From: Campylobacterales bacterium
GTDB lineage: Bacteria; Campylobacterota; Campylobacteria; Campylobacterales; Sulfurovaceae
Length of the DNA stretch: 32,175 bases
Assembly (NCBI GenBank): GCA_014763885.1
Contig: JACXUO010000013.1
Coordinates: 1-32,175 of the forward strand
Direction of reading: 5' to 3'
This document shows, piece by piece, positions 31,791 through 32,175 of this stretch; the first letter of the stretch is position 1; every line of letters begins with the position of its first letter. Both the position numbers and the translations under genes were made by a program. A model generated the notes under the pieces. The model was not told where the DNA came from. It saw nothing but the letters and a program-made list of their open reading frames with translations, and did not search any database.

Positions 31791-31964
31791 CACCTGCGTG
31801 TACTCAATGAGATGAAGCGGATCGTAAGCCGCTGGGAGCAGACGAGGGATCCTGGTGCGGTACGGGAATATTTTCTGGGGATCCTGACAGAGTGGCTGAT
31901 GGTGCATATCACGACAATGGATACGGTGACAGCCCAGTTTATCGCGATGCACAAAGGAGAATGA
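31773..31964 (+). pseudogene. Hemerythrin-domain protein, C-terminal fragment
   Basis: About 63 residues match the C-terminal part of a bacterial hemerythrin domain: HQGEH (H-x3-H) and WLMVHITTMD (H-x4-D) are the last iron ligands, followed by TAQFIAMHKGE. The N-terminal iron ligands (H...HxxxE) are missing, and an in-frame stop lies at 31764-31766, right before the fragment, so it cannot extend. It overlaps the Crp fragment head-on at about 31773-31790. Its stop overlaps the next gene's ribosome-binding region. A non-functional remnant is most likely. Confidence 0.55.
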
Positions 31965-31966
31965 TT

Positions 31967-32131
31967 ATGCGGAAAATCTCATTTATGGATCAACTCTCCT
32001 TTTCAGACAAGCCCGTGATCACGCTGATGTGCGAAACCTCCCACAGCAAAGAGAGAGTGTGTTCTTTCACACTCTCCGGAGAGGTGGGACGAGAAAGCCC
32101 GCAAAATCGGAAGTGGTTAAGCCCGCAATGA
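31967..32131 (+). pseudogene. N-terminal piece of a cupin-like gene, interrupted
   Basis: MRKISFMDQLSFSDKPVITL with CETSHSKE looks like the start of small cupin proteins I know from Campylobacterota, where a KEIRI-type strand and the metal-binding histidines should follow. Here the similarity stops at SKE (about 32052) and a perfect hairpin and further palindromic repeats follow; the frame ends at 32131. AAAGGAG precedes the ATG at 31967 (31961 is an alternative). The rest of the gene is not in the window. The identification rests on a short match, so it is tentative. Confidence 0.4.
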
Positions 32132-32175
32132 CGGTCATTGCGAACCCTTTAGGGTGAAGCAATCCACGGTTAAGA
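32053..32175. repeat. Palindromic repeat block at the window end
   Basis: Successive inverted repeats: GAGAGTGTG / CACACTCTC (32053-32061 / 32068-32076), GCAATGAC-G-GTCATTGC (32125-32141) and ACCCT-TT-AGGGT (32144-32155), followed by GAAGCAATCCAC. The last stretch, TCATTGCGA...GAAGCAATCC, resembles a dispersed repeat type seen in many bacterial genomes. It continues beyond the window, so its length is unknown. Confidence 0.55.

Noticed and set aside
1-32175. CRISPR array, prophage or insertion-sequence transposase
   Set aside because: No repeat-spacer pattern, phage structural genes or transposase motifs were seen in any frame.

Overview
The window reads as a chromosomal segment of a Campylobacterota bacterium, most likely of the Sulfurovum type. 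This rests on three things: the gene order dnaG / TPR-rubredoxin protein / rnhA / rnc / aroC is the one I know from Campylobacter and relatives, the proteins look campylobacterotal, and the base composition looks near-balanced by eye, which suits Sulfurovum better than AT-rich Campylobacter or Helicobacter. The genus is inference. Coding density is high, no intact transposase or CRISPR is present, and a few small repeats and damaged genes lie at the margins.

Layout. (1) 1-6260: a phosphate block of a PhoB-type regulator, pstS, pstCAB, phoU and a second, closely related PhoB-type regulator, followed by a small convergent gene of unknown function. No histidine kinase is visible. (2) 6349-8844: a MITE-like inverted repeat, a PhoX-family phosphatase gene, and a 556-base gap holding another inverted repeat. 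(3) 8845-14143: two adjacent gene sets that look like membrane-lipid remodelling: PlcP-like phospholipase C, Agt-like glycosyltransferase and PIN-PhoH ATPase, then a small unknown gene overlapping an OlsF-type two-domain acyltransferase for ornithine lipid. (4) 14202-21572: housekeeping genes recQ and rnhB, a reverse-strand run (LapB-like TPR protein, rnhA, rnc, aroC), and dnaG. (5) 21627-21808: two identical tRNA-Glu genes. (6) 21894-28859: lipoprotein, nfo, FadL porin with acyl-CoA ligase, nagA with an orphan EIIA-Glc protein, a small membrane protein, msrB and a DsbA-like thiol protein. (7) 28856-32175: RimI-like acetyltransferase, a frameshifted DUF2156 gene, a YpdA-like flavoprotein, then gene debris (Crp/Fnr, hemerythrin and cupin fragments) ending in palindromic repeats.

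The main discovery candidate is that regions 1-3 form one phosphate-starvation programme. Four promoters (RR1, pstS, pstC and the orf80-olsF pair) carry 7-bp TGTAAYC-type direct repeats at an exact 11-bp period, and in each a -10 hexamer starts exactly 10 bases after the last base of the last repeat. This is the architecture of the E. coli Pho box with a changed core. A degenerate copy with the same geometry precedes plcP. The predicted outcome is phosphate import (Pst), scavenging of organic phosphate (PhoX), breakdown of phospholipid to diacylglycerol (PlcP), its replacement by glycolipid (Agt) and by ornithine lipid (OlsF). Each step is known from other phyla; their grouping and common control here is the inference.

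A second recurring signal is that six genes (both regulators, plcP, recQ, rnhB and dnaG) have a -10 hexamer only 5-7 bases before the start codon and no ribosome-binding site, which predicts leaderless transcripts.
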